A stretch of DNA of 64,000 bases from Mycogone perniciosa. Taxonomy: Eukaryota; Ascomycota; Sordariomycetes; Hypocreales; Hypocreaceae. The translations under genes and the position numbers were made by a program. The notes below the pieces were generated by a model, which was not told where the DNA came from, made no database searches, and saw nothing but the letters and a program-made list of their open reading frames with translations. Shown here in pieces: positions 47,022 through 59,007 of the stretch (position 1 is the stretch's first letter; every line of letters starts with the position of its first letter). The DNA lies in NCBI GenBank assembly GCA_025331125.1, contig JAOALB010000094.1, positions 62,001 to 126,000 on the forward strand, read 5' to 3'.

Positions 47022-48545
47022 TTAGAGCATGAACATGACGCCTGCAATCAGCATGATGATGCAGCCGAAGTTGCCAGGGCCGAACACCCAAGCATGTGGT
47101 TCTGGCTTCTTGCTGCCGCCAGAGACGATGACAGGTGTGGTTGGGATGCTGATGCTGGTTGCGGTGCCAGCGGGGATGCCGCTTATGGTGCTGTTGCCGC
47201 TGGAGTAGGACGACGAGGGGATGAAGATGATGGTGGTGGAAGTCACAACAGCGCCGTTCGTCGTAGTGACAAACTCGGTGACTGTGCTTTGGGTGGAGGT
47301 TGCAGCTTCGCCGTTAGCAGAAGAGTCGACTGAGACGATGGTGCTGCTGGGGCTCGGCACGGGATAGGCGTCCGTGATGGTAACAACGATGGGAGAAGTG
47401 TTGACTGTAGTGACAGTGGTCTTGACAGTGGAGATAGCAGTGACTGTCACCAAAGTTGGGACAGGAGTGTTCTCCGAGGTGGGCCAGAGATCTGAGATGA
47501 CTACCGTCACGATCGAGGTGGCAAGGTTCGCAGTCAGGGAGGTGCTGGTCTGGATGTTGGTGACAGTCGATGGGTTACCCGAAACAGTCGCATCAGGAAG
47601 GCCATTCGTCTGGGTCTGCACATCAGTCACTGTGGCTGGGTTTCCAGAGACAGTAACATCAGGCAAGTCGCTCGTGAACGAGACTTGCGTCTGAACGTCA
47701 GTGAGGGTCGACGGCTGGCCCGAGACAGTGATGTCTGGAAGCCCGCTGGTGTATGAGACGGCTGTGTTTATGTTGGTCACGGTCGATGCGTCGCCAATGA
47801 CAGTTACGTCGCCGAGAACAGAGCTCGAGGCCCAGGGGTCAGGGCCAGAAGGAGTGGGGACGACGGTGACCGTCACAGTCAAGGTACTGTTCCAGGCCGA
47901 GCAGACGGGTTCCATGGAGGCGAGAGTCACGGAAGTAGCCATGGTGGTTGTCTTGGTCACAGTCGTAGACTGTGGGGGGCTGACAATGCTGTAGATGGTC
48001 GAGAAAGCCGTCTGAGTTCTGTTTTTGTTGTCAGCGACATTCCGATAATAAAGGAGTATACAGGGTATCCTACGAGATTGGGATGCTGACAACAGCCCCC
48101 TCGTCGCTCGACTCTCCGGACTGAGTCACGATGGCGATGGAGCCGTCAGGGAGGAAGTGAGTGACAGAAAGACGCGAGGTAGAGGCAGCAGTGACAGCTT
48201 CGGCGGAGGAATCAACGATCACCTCAGTATCATTGCAGGCCTCACTACGGCGGTTGAGTTCATGGCTGGCCTCGTCAAATGCCTTATCGGCAACGGCGAT
48301 CCATCGTTGAGAGTTAAACAAATGTTCTAAAACAATTCCATCCGTCAGTTCAGGTCAGGGCTCAAACTCGGGGCTAGAGCTATCCTACCACAGTGAGAGA
48401 TAAGGAGACCGATACCAAAGATGAAGGTGACCAGGCACAGAGCTGTGACAATACCAGCAATGGCATTCGTAACCGTGAAAGCTCCTTTGGTCTTTCGACG
48501 CAGGGTCGTCTCGCGACGAGTCTCGCCAAATTCCGGGTCCTTCAT
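47022..48545 (-). CDS. Ser/Thr-rich membrane-anchored surface protein with four repeats
   Basis: Exons 48545-48389, 48326-48074 and 48018-47022 give 468 aa. A basic N-terminus is followed by one transmembrane helix at about 26-50, suggesting a type II orientation with most of the protein outside. From about 206 to 302 there are four imperfect units of about 22-25 residues. Each has a core L-x-D-x-TVxG followed by STVTDVQT-like sequence. The rest is very rich in Thr, Ser and Val, as expected for an O-mannosylated wall-facing stalk. The C-terminus ends in a hydrophobic segment (GCIIMLIAGVMFML), which could be a second membrane anchor or a GPI signal. I do not recognise a named family; it resembles generic fungal surface or wall-sensor proteins, but no WSC domain or cytosolic signalling tail is visible. 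Confidence 0.75.
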
Positions 48546-50770
48546 TGTCGGCACTAGATAGAAATCGTCAGCCTCGAGATTGGATTGACAGACGAAAATA
48601 GGGCCGCATACTTGTAGATGAGACTTGAATGAGCTATGAGCCGGAGAAAGAGTGGCTGCTACTTCGTCAGCCAGTTTCTGCTAGGAGAAGGCGTTGATGG
48701 CCAGGATGACTGGAAGAGTTGGTTGGAGGGCAATGTAATAGAGTATCACAGGAACACAGCAGAGATGAATGGAATTCCGTACCGCTTTGCAAAGAAATGA
48801 ATATCTTCTGATGTCCGAGGGAAGAGTTGGAAGTTGTCAAGATGCTCGAGAGTGGGTGTTGTGGTTGTGCGGGAACGAGTGTCGGGGGTTGATGAAGGAA
48901 AAGTGAAAGGGCGAGATAAACAAAAGGGTGCAGTTTTTGTTTTAGAGATGACAAAGTAGGCTGGCGGTGTAATTTTGACAGCTGTGAATCACGCCTAAAA
49001 CACGGAGAGCGCGTTGTCAAATATCTAGGTTTGTTTATCTGACAGCTGGCAGATGCAGATGATGAATGTTGAGGGCTTATCAAGCTGGTTGACGGGCCGC
49101 CAAACCGACAATTTTCTTCCCACCTGTTTGCCTTCCAAAAGGAGGGACCTGATCGACAGATTGAGAACAACGGGAGCTCTGTAGGACTAAATTCGCTTCT
49201 AGGAGACTACCTATGGAGAGGTGGCCTTCGGCAGAAAAGCTAATGTTGACTTGGTGGAGCTTGGTATAGATTCAATCTCGTGACAATAGAACTTATCGTG
49301 TCTTCTGTGTGATAATATGAGACTTGTGAAAAGGCAATATGAACGAGAGACAATAAGGGACAACATATATGCCAAAGCGAACGACTAGGCTGATCCCAGA
49401 GAGAGAACAGGGAGAGGACTGAAGATAGTCAACTCTCCCTGAGATCAGTGGAGGAATATATCAGGAAAACAGACAATTCGATCTAAGAAGAAAACAACCA
49501 AACCCACGACCCATCGGGGTAGACAACTAACGAGCAGTTCATCTGTGCAACTAAGATCTGGAGCTCCCGTGTTTCTGAACCGTTCAACAAACACCCTTTG
49601 TGACATACTCCACGCGAAACAACATAATTCGAATCACCCGTCAATCCAGGCACGATGTTTAGAAACCTCAGGGGCAGAAACTAAAAGCAGCGAAGTGATT
49701 CACACAGACCACGGCTTGGGCAAAGGCCTTCCAGGGACAGCTATCCAGACCTTTGCTCCTGAGAACCTGCCACAATGAATGGATACACATGATCAGTCTC
49801 ATGAACTTGGGGGTAATGTTCGTCAGCATGATGAGACCGTACTGCCTCGTGGTTGTGTTCATCTCTAGTTTCCAGGATGGCGGGTTAGCTTCTCAACCGG
49901 CGGCTTTGTCACGAAGGGCTCCCTATGTGAGTCGCGCTTGGTTGGATATGTGTTGTGCTCCGGTTGTCATCGGTGTGGACCTGGCACTTCAATGGATATT
50001 TGCTGTTCTGGCTGATTTTTATCTCTCTATCATTGACTACCTAGTAGATATGATAGTCATGAAGCTCTGATCAATGGCCTGAAGTTTGAGCCTTATTAAC
50101 TCAAGCTTCTTACTCCATAGTAGCAGATGAATAACCAACCCAAAAAAGAATATTACAGCAGGTAGTAGAAAAGGAATGAAAGGACGTGGGACACAATATG
50201 GAAACAGTAGTATCTTGCATTACGAGTCACAGGAATTGAAGGAGAAATGTTTGCTATTCTGGTGAGAGCATCTCCAACGATGCAGGGTAAGTAATATAAC
50301 GGTAGGATGCCTTTGCTGTGACACAGGATCATTACTAAAATGAGGAGCACTAAGAGAAAGGTACATCCATTGTCAGGGATCGGCGCTGTAAAATCAGGTA
50401 CCCGGATAATAGCATTGGGTGACGCGGGGCGTCCCCATTCGCGTCGCGTAATTTGGCTTTAGCAGCACCAAAGCTCACTCTCTGGGCTTCTATCAAGCTC
50501 ATGTGCACTCCCGCCAATTCGCCTCCGTCACATCGTCCTGCCACGTCGTCGTCAGAAATCCCGCCGAGTCGGATTGTCGCGTGCCTTCGTTGGATCGCTG
50601 CTCATATCTCTGCTGACGCATCTCTCTCACTGTGCGATGCTGTGACCCGCGCGCCGCATCAGACGAAGCTTTCGCGACCAGCCAATCAAGCCTCTCTGGC
50701 TGTGATCTCGGGATAGTTTGCCCACCGCTGTCTACAACACACGCATCACCATCTCCGTGCCAGCGCAAGC
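48546..50770. promoter_or_regulatory. divergent intergenic region, surface protein / PDS5
   Basis: 2.2 kb between diverging starts with no convincing coding region. G1/S-type sequence lies at 50421-50451, about 320-350 bp upstream of PDS5: GACGCGG and TTCGCGTCGCGTAA. No repeat of the TACGGAGTAC type was noticed here. Confidence 0.45.
48554..48611 (-). other. putative 5' UTR intron of the surface-protein gene
   Basis: On the minus strand, a GTATGC donor at 48611, a GCTGAC branch and a CTATCTAG acceptor frame a 58-nt intron ending 8 nt before the start codon. This is typical intron size and signals, but there is no transcript proof. Confidence 0.5.
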
Positions 50771-53700
50771 ATGCCGCGTCGTCGCCCTCGCGCACAGAAG
50801 AAGGTCCAGGAGGAGGAGGAGGAGGCCCACGTGCAGGAGGAGCCGCAAGAGGCGGAGCCCGAGCCCGAACCGGAGCACGAGTCTGAACCCGAACCTGAAC
50901 CCGAACCGGAGTCGCAAGCCATCGAGAGGGATGACGATGAGGAGCTGCGCAGTCTTCAATTCGACGAGGAGCTGTCGTGGAGGCCCGCAAAGCCCATTCC
51001 CAGCGCCACTCTTCTCGCACGACTTGAGAGGCTCTCCAAAGAGCTCGCAGACTTTGACCAGAGCGCGGTTGATCTTGATTCCCTCAAGGATGTCGCCTCC
51101 AAACTGGCACATCGAAACCTTCTGCAGCACAAGGACAGAGGTGTCAAAGCATACACGGCCTGCTGCTTGGTCGATATTCTCCGATTGTTTGTCCCGGATG
51201 CCCCATTCACAGATGATCAGCTCAAGGTGGGCATTGTCGCCTCTTAGCTTCTCGAGTTTACGTACTGACAAAACCCGGTGTAGATGATGTTTGGTCTATT
51301 CGTTAAAGACATACTACCCGCCCTTCACGACCCTACGAACCCCTACAACAGCCAACACAAATACGTTCTCATGTCCCTAACTGACGTCAAGAGTATTCTA
51401 CTCCTGCCCGAGATTCATGGCGCCGATGACCTTCTGCTACGCCTGTTCAATTCCACCTTTGATGGCGTCTCAACCAACTCGAAGGCACCGGCCGAAGAGC
51501 AGGTTGCCAAGGATGTCGAAATTCACCTCACTGAAATGCTCACGCACTTGATTGACGAGTCTCCAGGAAGTGTGCCAGCCAGTGTTATCGATGCAATTAT
51601 CAGCCAATTCCTACGGGCAGCTCCGCCTGGGGGTGGCCGAAATAAAGAGCAGAATGGTAACCAGTCAACGCTTCTCCTCAAAACGGAACCAGCAGCCTAT
51701 ATCATGGCCAAAAGCATCTGTAATGCTTGCGCAGATAAGATGGCCCGCTACGTGAGCCAGTATTTCAGCGATGTGATTCTCAATGCCTCTGGGTTTGCGA
51801 CCAAGTCCAATGGCTATCGACAGGGTGATGATTCGGATGAGGAGGATGCTAACGCGGGGCCTTCAGAAGCCGACCTCAAGAGTCTTCGCCAGGCTCATAT
51901 GTTGATTCGTGAACTTTGGCGTGCAGCTCCGGCGGTCCTCCAAAATGTGATTCCCCAGTTGGACGCAGAACTCTCAGCAGATAATGTCCACCTGCGACTC
52001 ATAGCGACAGAAACCTTTGGGGATATGATATCTGGGATTGGCGCTGCAGGTCCTCCACCACTGCCGGCTTTGGACCCTGCCGCCTACCCTCCAATTCGCT
52101 TGATGGACGATGCACCAGCTGCTGCTGCTGAGGCCAATGTTCTTACCAAGCCCTACTCACCACAATCCTTTGCCCAATCACATGCGGCAACTTATAGGAA
52201 TTTTGTGGGTAGAAAAAATGATAAAACAAGCACCATTCGTGCCGCTTGGGTGACCGCTGCTGGCTATATCCTTTCTACATCTGCTGGCGGAATTGGGCTG
52301 AGTCGAGAAGAGGAAAGTGAACTAGTCAAAGCTTTGGTCGACAAGCTTAATGACAGCGAGGAAAAGGTTCGATTAGCAGCCGTCAAGGCCATTGAGCTTT
52401 TCGAGTTCCGGGATGTTGTTCTGAAGCTCGGGCTCATTGGCGGGGTGGATAAAGAAGGCACCGTTTTTGCTAGTCTGGCAGACCGATGTCGCGACAAGAA
52501 GCCGGCTGTACGTGTTGAAGCCATGGTCCTGCTTGGCAAGCTATGGGCAGTTGGTGCGGGAGAGATTGCGGATGGTCAAGAGGCCGTCACGGCTTGCCTT
52601 TCCGGTGTACCATCACGCATTATCAATGTGTTCTATGCCAACGACCCTGACTTGAATATTCTTCTTGATCGCGTCATGTTTGAATGCCTGATTCCGCTGA
52701 AATATCCACCCATCAAGGGCAAAGGGGCAAAGAGTGCAGCTGGTTCCTCTCAAGGAAAGGGTGCAGTCGGCCAGTCTGATCAAGACAAGATACGGACTGA
52801 GAGAATCCTTTTGATGCTGAAGTCACTCGACGCCTCGGCTCAAAAGGCGTTCTTTGCAATGCAGGCCCGCCAACCCCAGTTCGCTAAAGGTGTGGAAATC
52901 TTCATACAGCAATGCGAGGCTTACAATGGCGGAGTCATCGAGGCAAACGAGGAGAAGGTCAAGGCTGGTCTCGCAAGGACCTTGCAGTGGCTAGGAGCAT
53001 ACTTTCCTGACCCATTGAAAGTTCGTAGCGACCTTCAAAAGTTTGCGAAGCTCAATGAGCGTCGAAGCTACCAGCTAGTCAAGTATGCCATTGAATCTGA
53101 GAGTGATTTCAAGACGGTGAGACGAGCTATTGCCGAATTGATAACGAAACTATCAGGCAGTACGGCTGCTGGCTCGCTGGACACGCTTATACCGCTTTTG
53201 TATCGATCAAGTTGTCTCATGTTCAACCGAAGTCATCTATCAACAATCATGGATTACTCAAAGAGCGACAAGGACGGCTTGGCTGCGGTTGCACATCAAG
53301 TTCTCAATGACATATCGCAACGCAACCCGGACATTTTCAAGGCACATGCGGAGGAATTACGGAAAGAGATCATTGAACAGACGCCAACAGAGAGCAAAGC
53401 CAATGAAGCAAGTGTCGGGGATATTCTCAAAGCGTATTCATCTTACTCCAAGAGGTACCCGGATGATGTGAATTACGACAGAAGCTTCACTCAGACCCTT
53501 ATGAGCTACGCCCTCTATGGTGTGCCAATCAAAACTCCCAAATATGCTATCAATATTCTCCTTGCCAAGAACGACAACAAGAGCAAAGTTACAGCTACGA
53601 ATCTTTTACGGCAAGCAATGGCAAATTTCGAGTATGGCTCGCCTCACCTCATCAATAAGCTCGCCACAGTTAGTCAACTCGAACGCTTGGTGCCGAGTGT

Positions 53701-55372
53701 GACGGTAGATTCAGACGAAGCCATTCACGACATGACCATTAAACACATTTTACGCGAAGTACGAACTGATGCAACTGACAAAGATCCCTCATGGGTTGAA
53801 GATGGCGACATGGATGAGGAGCTGCAGGCGAAGTGCTTGTCAATGAAGATTCTGGTCAACCAGGCTCTTGCCACCTCAGAAGAGTCAGATGCTGAAGAAA
53901 GGGTCAAGCCAGTCTTGAAGCTTTTGAAGACATTTGTCATCATGGAGGGCGAGTTCTGCAAGGTGAAGGATACCCCTCTACATCACAAGAAGCGACTGAG
54001 ACTGCTGGCTGGTCTCTTGATCTTGAAACTCTGCACGGTGAAGAAATATGATGACCAGTTTGATCACGCAAGTTTCCACAAGCTGGCAGAGCTTGTGCAA
54101 GACACCGAGCTTCAGGTCCGTCGTCGTTTTATGGATCAACTGCAAAACTACCTCACTCGAGGAAAATTGCGGGCACGTTTTCTTACCATCTTATTCTTGG
54201 TGGCATTTGAGCCCTTCCCTGATCTGAAGAACAGAGTGGAAACTTGGCTACGATCGCGCTCTTGTTATTACGCTGAGAACGACAAGCAGATCATGGAGGC
54301 TGTTATAGGAAGACTCATTCCATTGCTGGCTCATCACCCAGATTTCAGTTCGGAGCCAGATGATTTGGTTGATTTTGCAAATTACTTCCTGTTCTATCTG
54401 GGCACAATTGCCACTGAGCAGAACATCTCACTGGTATACAAGTATGCCGAAAGAGTGAAGCAAACCCGAGACGGTATTGACCCAGAGAAGAGCGACAATC
54501 TCTACGTGCTGAGTGATCTGGCCCAGACCGTGATTCGCAAGTTCCAGGAGAAGAAGAACTGGAGTTTCCAGGCCTGGCCGAGCAAAGTTGGCTTACCGAC
54601 TGGACTGTATACCGCACTCCCATCTAGTGAAGTTGCACAGCAGATTGCCAAAAAGCAGTACATTCCGGAGGAGTTGGATGAGAAGCTTGACGATGTAATT
54701 CGAGCAATGGATCGCAAAAAGGTGTGTTAGATGGGCTGTCTCATCCCTTGATGTTCAAATAGCTAATGTCATCTCTAGAAGCGGAAATCTGGGCACGAAT
54801 CGGCAGATCCGCCGGCGAAAAGGGCGAAAACCCAGATCAAAACTGTTATCAGGGAGAAGTCTGGGTCAAAAGCCAAATCAAAACCCGCAACGAAGAAGGT
54901 TGCAAAACCAAAGTCAACGCCTCGACCAAAGAAAACAACTGCTGCAGCGTCATCGCCTGTACCTGAAAGTGAACGCCGCCGCAGTGGCCGCGCTCATAAG
55001 GTGTCTAGTTACACAGAGCGACGTGATGAAGAGGATGAGGAGGAGATGCTGGAAGGTGTAGCTGAATGGGAATATGGCGATAAGGGCGGTAAGGACGATG
55101 ATGCGTCGGACCAAGAGGGAAGTGAGGGTGAAGATGACGCCCAGGCTTCTGAGGAACTACCAGCTGAGTCTGACGAAGAAGCCGAGGAAGAACCAGAGCC
55201 GCCAAAAAACAACGGGAAGAAGGTATCCGCTACTCCAAAGGGCAAGGGCAAGGCAGCTGTGAAGCCAGGTGTTTTGGCACAAGCGGGACGAGGCACACGG
55301 TCGTCTCGGAGCAGGGCTGCAAAGGATGACTCGGATATGGACGTGGACGTGGACGATGATGATGACGAGTGA
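50771..55372 (+). CDS. PDS5: sister-chromatid cohesion protein PDS5 (BimD/Spo76)
   Basis: Exons 50771-51226, 51284-54721 and 54779-55372 give 1495 aa. An N-terminal acidic block of alternating Glu and Pro is followed by ELSWRPAKPIPSATLLARLERLSKELADFDQ. Then comes RGVKAYTACCLVDILRLFVPDAPFTDDQLK, the conserved start of Pds5. The body, to about residue 1290, is helical HEAT repeats. The end is basic (KKKRKSG, NLS-like; RRRSGRAHK) and then acidic, finishing in a run of Asp. Pds5 binds the cohesin ring at Scc1, recruits the Eco1 acetyltransferase and Wapl, and maintains cohesion. Homologues bimD (Aspergillus) and Spo76 (Sordaria) act in mitosis, DNA repair and meiosis. Both introns are phase 0. 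The Glu-Pro block looks like slippage-prone coding repeats. Confidence 0.94.
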
Positions 55373-56179
55373 GCAAGTGAGCGAGCGGGTTCTGTACGTT
55401 AAAGGACTGGAATTTAGGGAGAGGGAAAATGGTCTTTCGTTTTTGGCGCGTGTTACATAGTTCTGGCTGGCTTGTCATGGTTTTTGTCAAATAATCTTGG
55501 AGATGGGGAGGGAGGAGTATGCGTGTACATTGACGAAGATCAAGTGGAGCTATGAGGCATTTACACGGTTTACCTACTCGGTAGTTTTCGTACAATACCC
55601 AATGTCGTGCTCTAAGGAAAGGGATATAAACTCGAAACTCCAAGCTGAGCTCAAAGCTGCTTTGTGATGTCGAGACGACACGTACGGCATTGGCAGCTGA
55701 TGAAGGAGGTAGCAGTATGATTTACATAGCCGGACTCTAACACCACAAAAACGCTTTTGGTATTCTGCCTTATCCTACTAAATTCACAGCATAGGAGTAC
55801 ATAGGTCTTTTATCGTATCACCACCCTTTAATAATCTCCATAAGACCCCGAAACAAGAGACGATCTGCGCCCAGCTACCCCGTGTTAATAGATCAATCAG
55901 CCAACCAGCCTCGTCATCCCAGATATATCTTACTTACCCTTCAATTAAACAAAAAAGGAAACCAGGTATAACGGTTCCCAAGTGCCAATGACGTTCTAAC
56001 AAGACAGCGTGTTTTTTCATCCCTGGTACTGTACGCTGGATAAAAGAATACATCCCCTCGTATATGGTGTAATCTTGGGCAATCGTGCCATAGTCATGAA
56101 GAAAATCGGTTGAGTTGTGGCCACGATTTCTTCTTCTTTTTTTGCAGATTGCCCCTGGCATTGATGTAGTTGGGCCTTT
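55373..56179. other. convergent 3' flanks of PDS5 and SNF5-type gene
   Basis: No coding region; two 3' untranslated regions must lie here. A/T-rich, no repeat seen. Confidence 0.55.
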
Positions 56180-58371
56180 CTATGATGATACTCCAGCAGA
56201 CGCCTCAGCAGCCTGTCTCTGCTTCACCTTCTCGCGATGGCCTGAGAATTTGAGATGAGCCTCAAATTTCCCAGCCGTCATGTCCGGCCCAGGAGTATAA
56301 AGCTTCGTGGCGCAGTCAAGACACCGAATACGTGGCAACCAAGCATATTTGACGCCCTCTGGTAGTGTCTGCGTCTGGATTGGCAGCTCAGTAACCGGGT
56401 CGAGCGTCGAGTACTTCATTATAGCCTCAAACTTATCACCGTTGGGATAGCGCTTCTTAAGTTCCTGAAGGGACTGCACGAGCCATTCTGGCGGTGGAGG
56501 CTAAACGATGAAAGTGTGAGCCAGAGGTAGATATGAAAGTTGAATGAGGGTAGGCAGAAACTTACAGGAGGGGGAGGAGATTGACCCATAGGCATCGGAG
56601 GGGCCGGTAAGCGGCCTATCTGACCCGGAGGCACGTTTGGCCCGCTGGATAGCTGACCAACTGAAACCGGCGGTGCTGGTGTAAAGGAGTTTGACGCAGC
56701 TGCGGAGGCTGGCGCTCGTGTATTAGACATTGAGGAGGGTGGCTCAGATTGTGATGGGGCTCTCAAGTCACGATAATCGCCCCTCATTAGGCGTTTGAGC
56801 TTCTCCCTGTTTACCCTCAACGTAACCATTAAGTGTGAGGGCTCCTCAGTCTCCTCTCTAGGGCGACGGATTGCCCTCGTCTCATGGTGATGACCAGCCA
56901 AATCTGGCGTCTCTGACCGACCCAGATTGGCCATCTTCTGTTGGGCAGCAGTGGCAGCGCCACGCACGGTTCTTCCTCCTCTCTGTGGGCCAGTTGCTTG
57001 CGATGGTGCAGGTGAGTCGGGACCTGAGTCCTCACTATCTTCAGAGTCTGAGACTTCGCCGTCACGGGCAACCCTCTTTCTGGGAGCGCCAGCCGCCTTC
57101 TTGTATAACCTGCTTTCGTCGATATGTGCTGCGGCACCGGGAAGAACAGATGATACAATGAGCGTTCGGATGGTTCGCTGTCTGTCTTTGAGATCTGGGA
57201 GTTGCGGACCACCTCTCCGGTTGATTGATCTCTTTTGGCGTCTTTGCTCGCGGGAAAAGACAGTTTCATTCTTCTCTAGGTCGGCTTCGCTCATCTCGTA
57301 CAAATAGGGGGCATATTCCTTGGCTTGTTGTTGTGGGCGGAAGACAGACGGCAGCGGTGTCTGCAAGAAGGCGGATACGAGATCTGAGTCCTCAATTGGC
57401 CGCCCGTCGAACGGATGACCGATACTGTATAGACTCTTGGTGAAGAGTTGCGATTGCTCGCGGATGCAATGGGCGATGGCGGTTGTAAATTCTCCGGACA
57501 AGGAAAGATCCTTGGCCATGCTGGCTGCGAACTCTTCTGGCGAGTTGGAAGGGTTATTAATTTCCCATTCGAACTGATCTACAAGCGTGTGCTGGCCGAT
57601 GGTGATGTTGAGCTTGATCAGAACGCGCATCTCGTCATTCTTGTAAGCAGAATAGGGAAGCTCAGGATCGAGCGCGTCTTCCTCGGAATAGGCGAAGGGA
57701 TAAAAGTCATTAAGCTGCTCGCGCATCTGCTGAATGACCTGTTCATATACAGGCTGGGAGGCGGGAGGTTTCAACCCCATATCCTCAACGAGCTGCAGGG
57801 CGAACAGCTCCACGGCCAGGAGTCGCTCATGAAGGTTCCAGGTAAAAGTGTCGCGCAGTTTGATCTTGTCCCATTCCACATCGAGTCTCAGCGGCACCAG
57901 TTCCTCGTGTTGCTCAGCCTGCTTGAGCATGTCCTTGCGACTGTACTTGAGAGGCGGCGTGGTGCGGCGGCCAGGACGAGGCTTCTGCGACGGGTACACG
58001 ATTCGGGCGGGGCCGTGGTTCTCGGTATATCCATTGGCGAAACCATTGTAGCCCTCGCCGTAGAGTCGGCTCGGGGGGAACCATTGCTGATAGGTATTGC
58101 GGACGGACCGATACTCGCTGATCCTTTCACGCGTCTCGTGCGACGATGTCGTGGTCTGGTCCAGCTGCTGCTTGAGGGCGGCTGCCGCGATGGAGTCGCG
58201 CATCGTGTAGCGCTCGACCATCAGCTTATCAAACGACTCCTTCGTGCGGACAGGGATTTCTGAGGGCGCGGGCTTGGGAGCTGTGTCTTTATCGCCGGCA
58301 GCCGAGGCCGACGTCGCGGTGGACGCCGAGCCCATCGCGGGCGCCGACGTGGATGGCTGAACGGCTGCCAT
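56180..58371 (-). CDS. SNF5/SFH1-family chromatin remodelling subunit
   Basis: Exons 58371-56566 and 56500-56180 give 708 aa. The SNF5/INI1 domain covers about 165-345, beginning LVPLRLDVEWDKIKLRDTFTWNLHE, then FALQLVEDMGL. It contains two repeats, the second with LIKLNITIGQHTLVDQFEWEIN and PEEFAASMAKDLSLSGEF. A Pro-rich linker leads to a C-terminal putative zinc finger, CLDC with later H...H in KFEAHLKFSGHREK. SNF5/SFH1 proteins are core subunits of SWI/SNF and RSC that contact the nucleosome acidic patch and histone tails. There is no Gln-rich N-terminus as in yeast Snf5, so it may be closer to Sfh1. Which complex it joins cannot be told from sequence. The splice uses a GTAAGT donor and TTTAG acceptor, phase 0. 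Confidence 0.9.
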
Positions 58372-59007
58372 GGCGGATTGCGTCGCGAGCGCTGGCGCAG
58401 CTGAGTCGCCGCAGCGATGCGACAGCGAACAGGCGATCGATCTTCAGGCGCGCTCAATGGCAAAGGCAGATGCGGCGGTGGTGGTTGTGGTTGTGGTTGT
58501 GGTGGGCGTTGGGCAGAGGGCGTCGAGGCAAGGCAAGGCTGTGGATGGATGATTTGTGATCGATCAAGATTCTGCTGCACCGCGAATCAGTCCATAGAGG
58601 TCGCTCCTTTACCGTGACAGACTTTCATGCGACTTGAGACCGAAGGCTGAGAATATCATTGGTCAGATGGGCTCCCGCTAAGCCAACTCATCCGCAGATC
58701 AGCCGATCCACTGGAGAGGCGATCTCGGCGCCAGACGCTGTTTCATGCGTAATCCCACCGACATAATACTTACTCTCTCATTCATTGGCTACGCTGGGCG
58801 ATTTGACGTGATAAATCTGCAAATATGTCTGAAGGTATTACTCAGAGTAAGCCAAATGCAGGTCGATGGCTTGACGTGTCTTATTACATTTTCAATGGGC
58901 GGTGGCCGGCTTAAATATGAATGTTTCATGAGACCCCTTTTGCATCTTTCATTCAAACAAAAAAAAACCACTTCAACTGACTTTTTGGTGTACCGAATGC
59001 AGCAGGT
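58372..59007. promoter_or_regulatory. divergent promoter, SNF5-type gene / PRO1
   Basis: About 636 bp between diverging start codons. A GGTTGT hexamer repeat lies at about 58481-58502, on the SNF5 side, probably in its 5' leader. TGAGTCG at about 58403 is one base off the general amino-acid control site TGAGTCA, too weak to call. Confidence 0.55.
58481..58502. repeat. GGTTGT hexamer microsatellite
   Basis: About three and a half tandem units of GGTTGT (ACAACC on the SNF5 sense strand), 110 bp upstream of the SNF5-type start codon. Confidence 0.7.

Noticed and set aside
50732..51271. 179-aa open frame on the minus strand
   Set aside because: Antisense to PDS5 exon 1; its Arg/Leu runs mirror the Glu-Pro repeats.
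57448..58263. 271-aa open frame on the plus strand
   Set aside because: Lies wholly antisense to the SNF5-domain exon; its translation has no family features.
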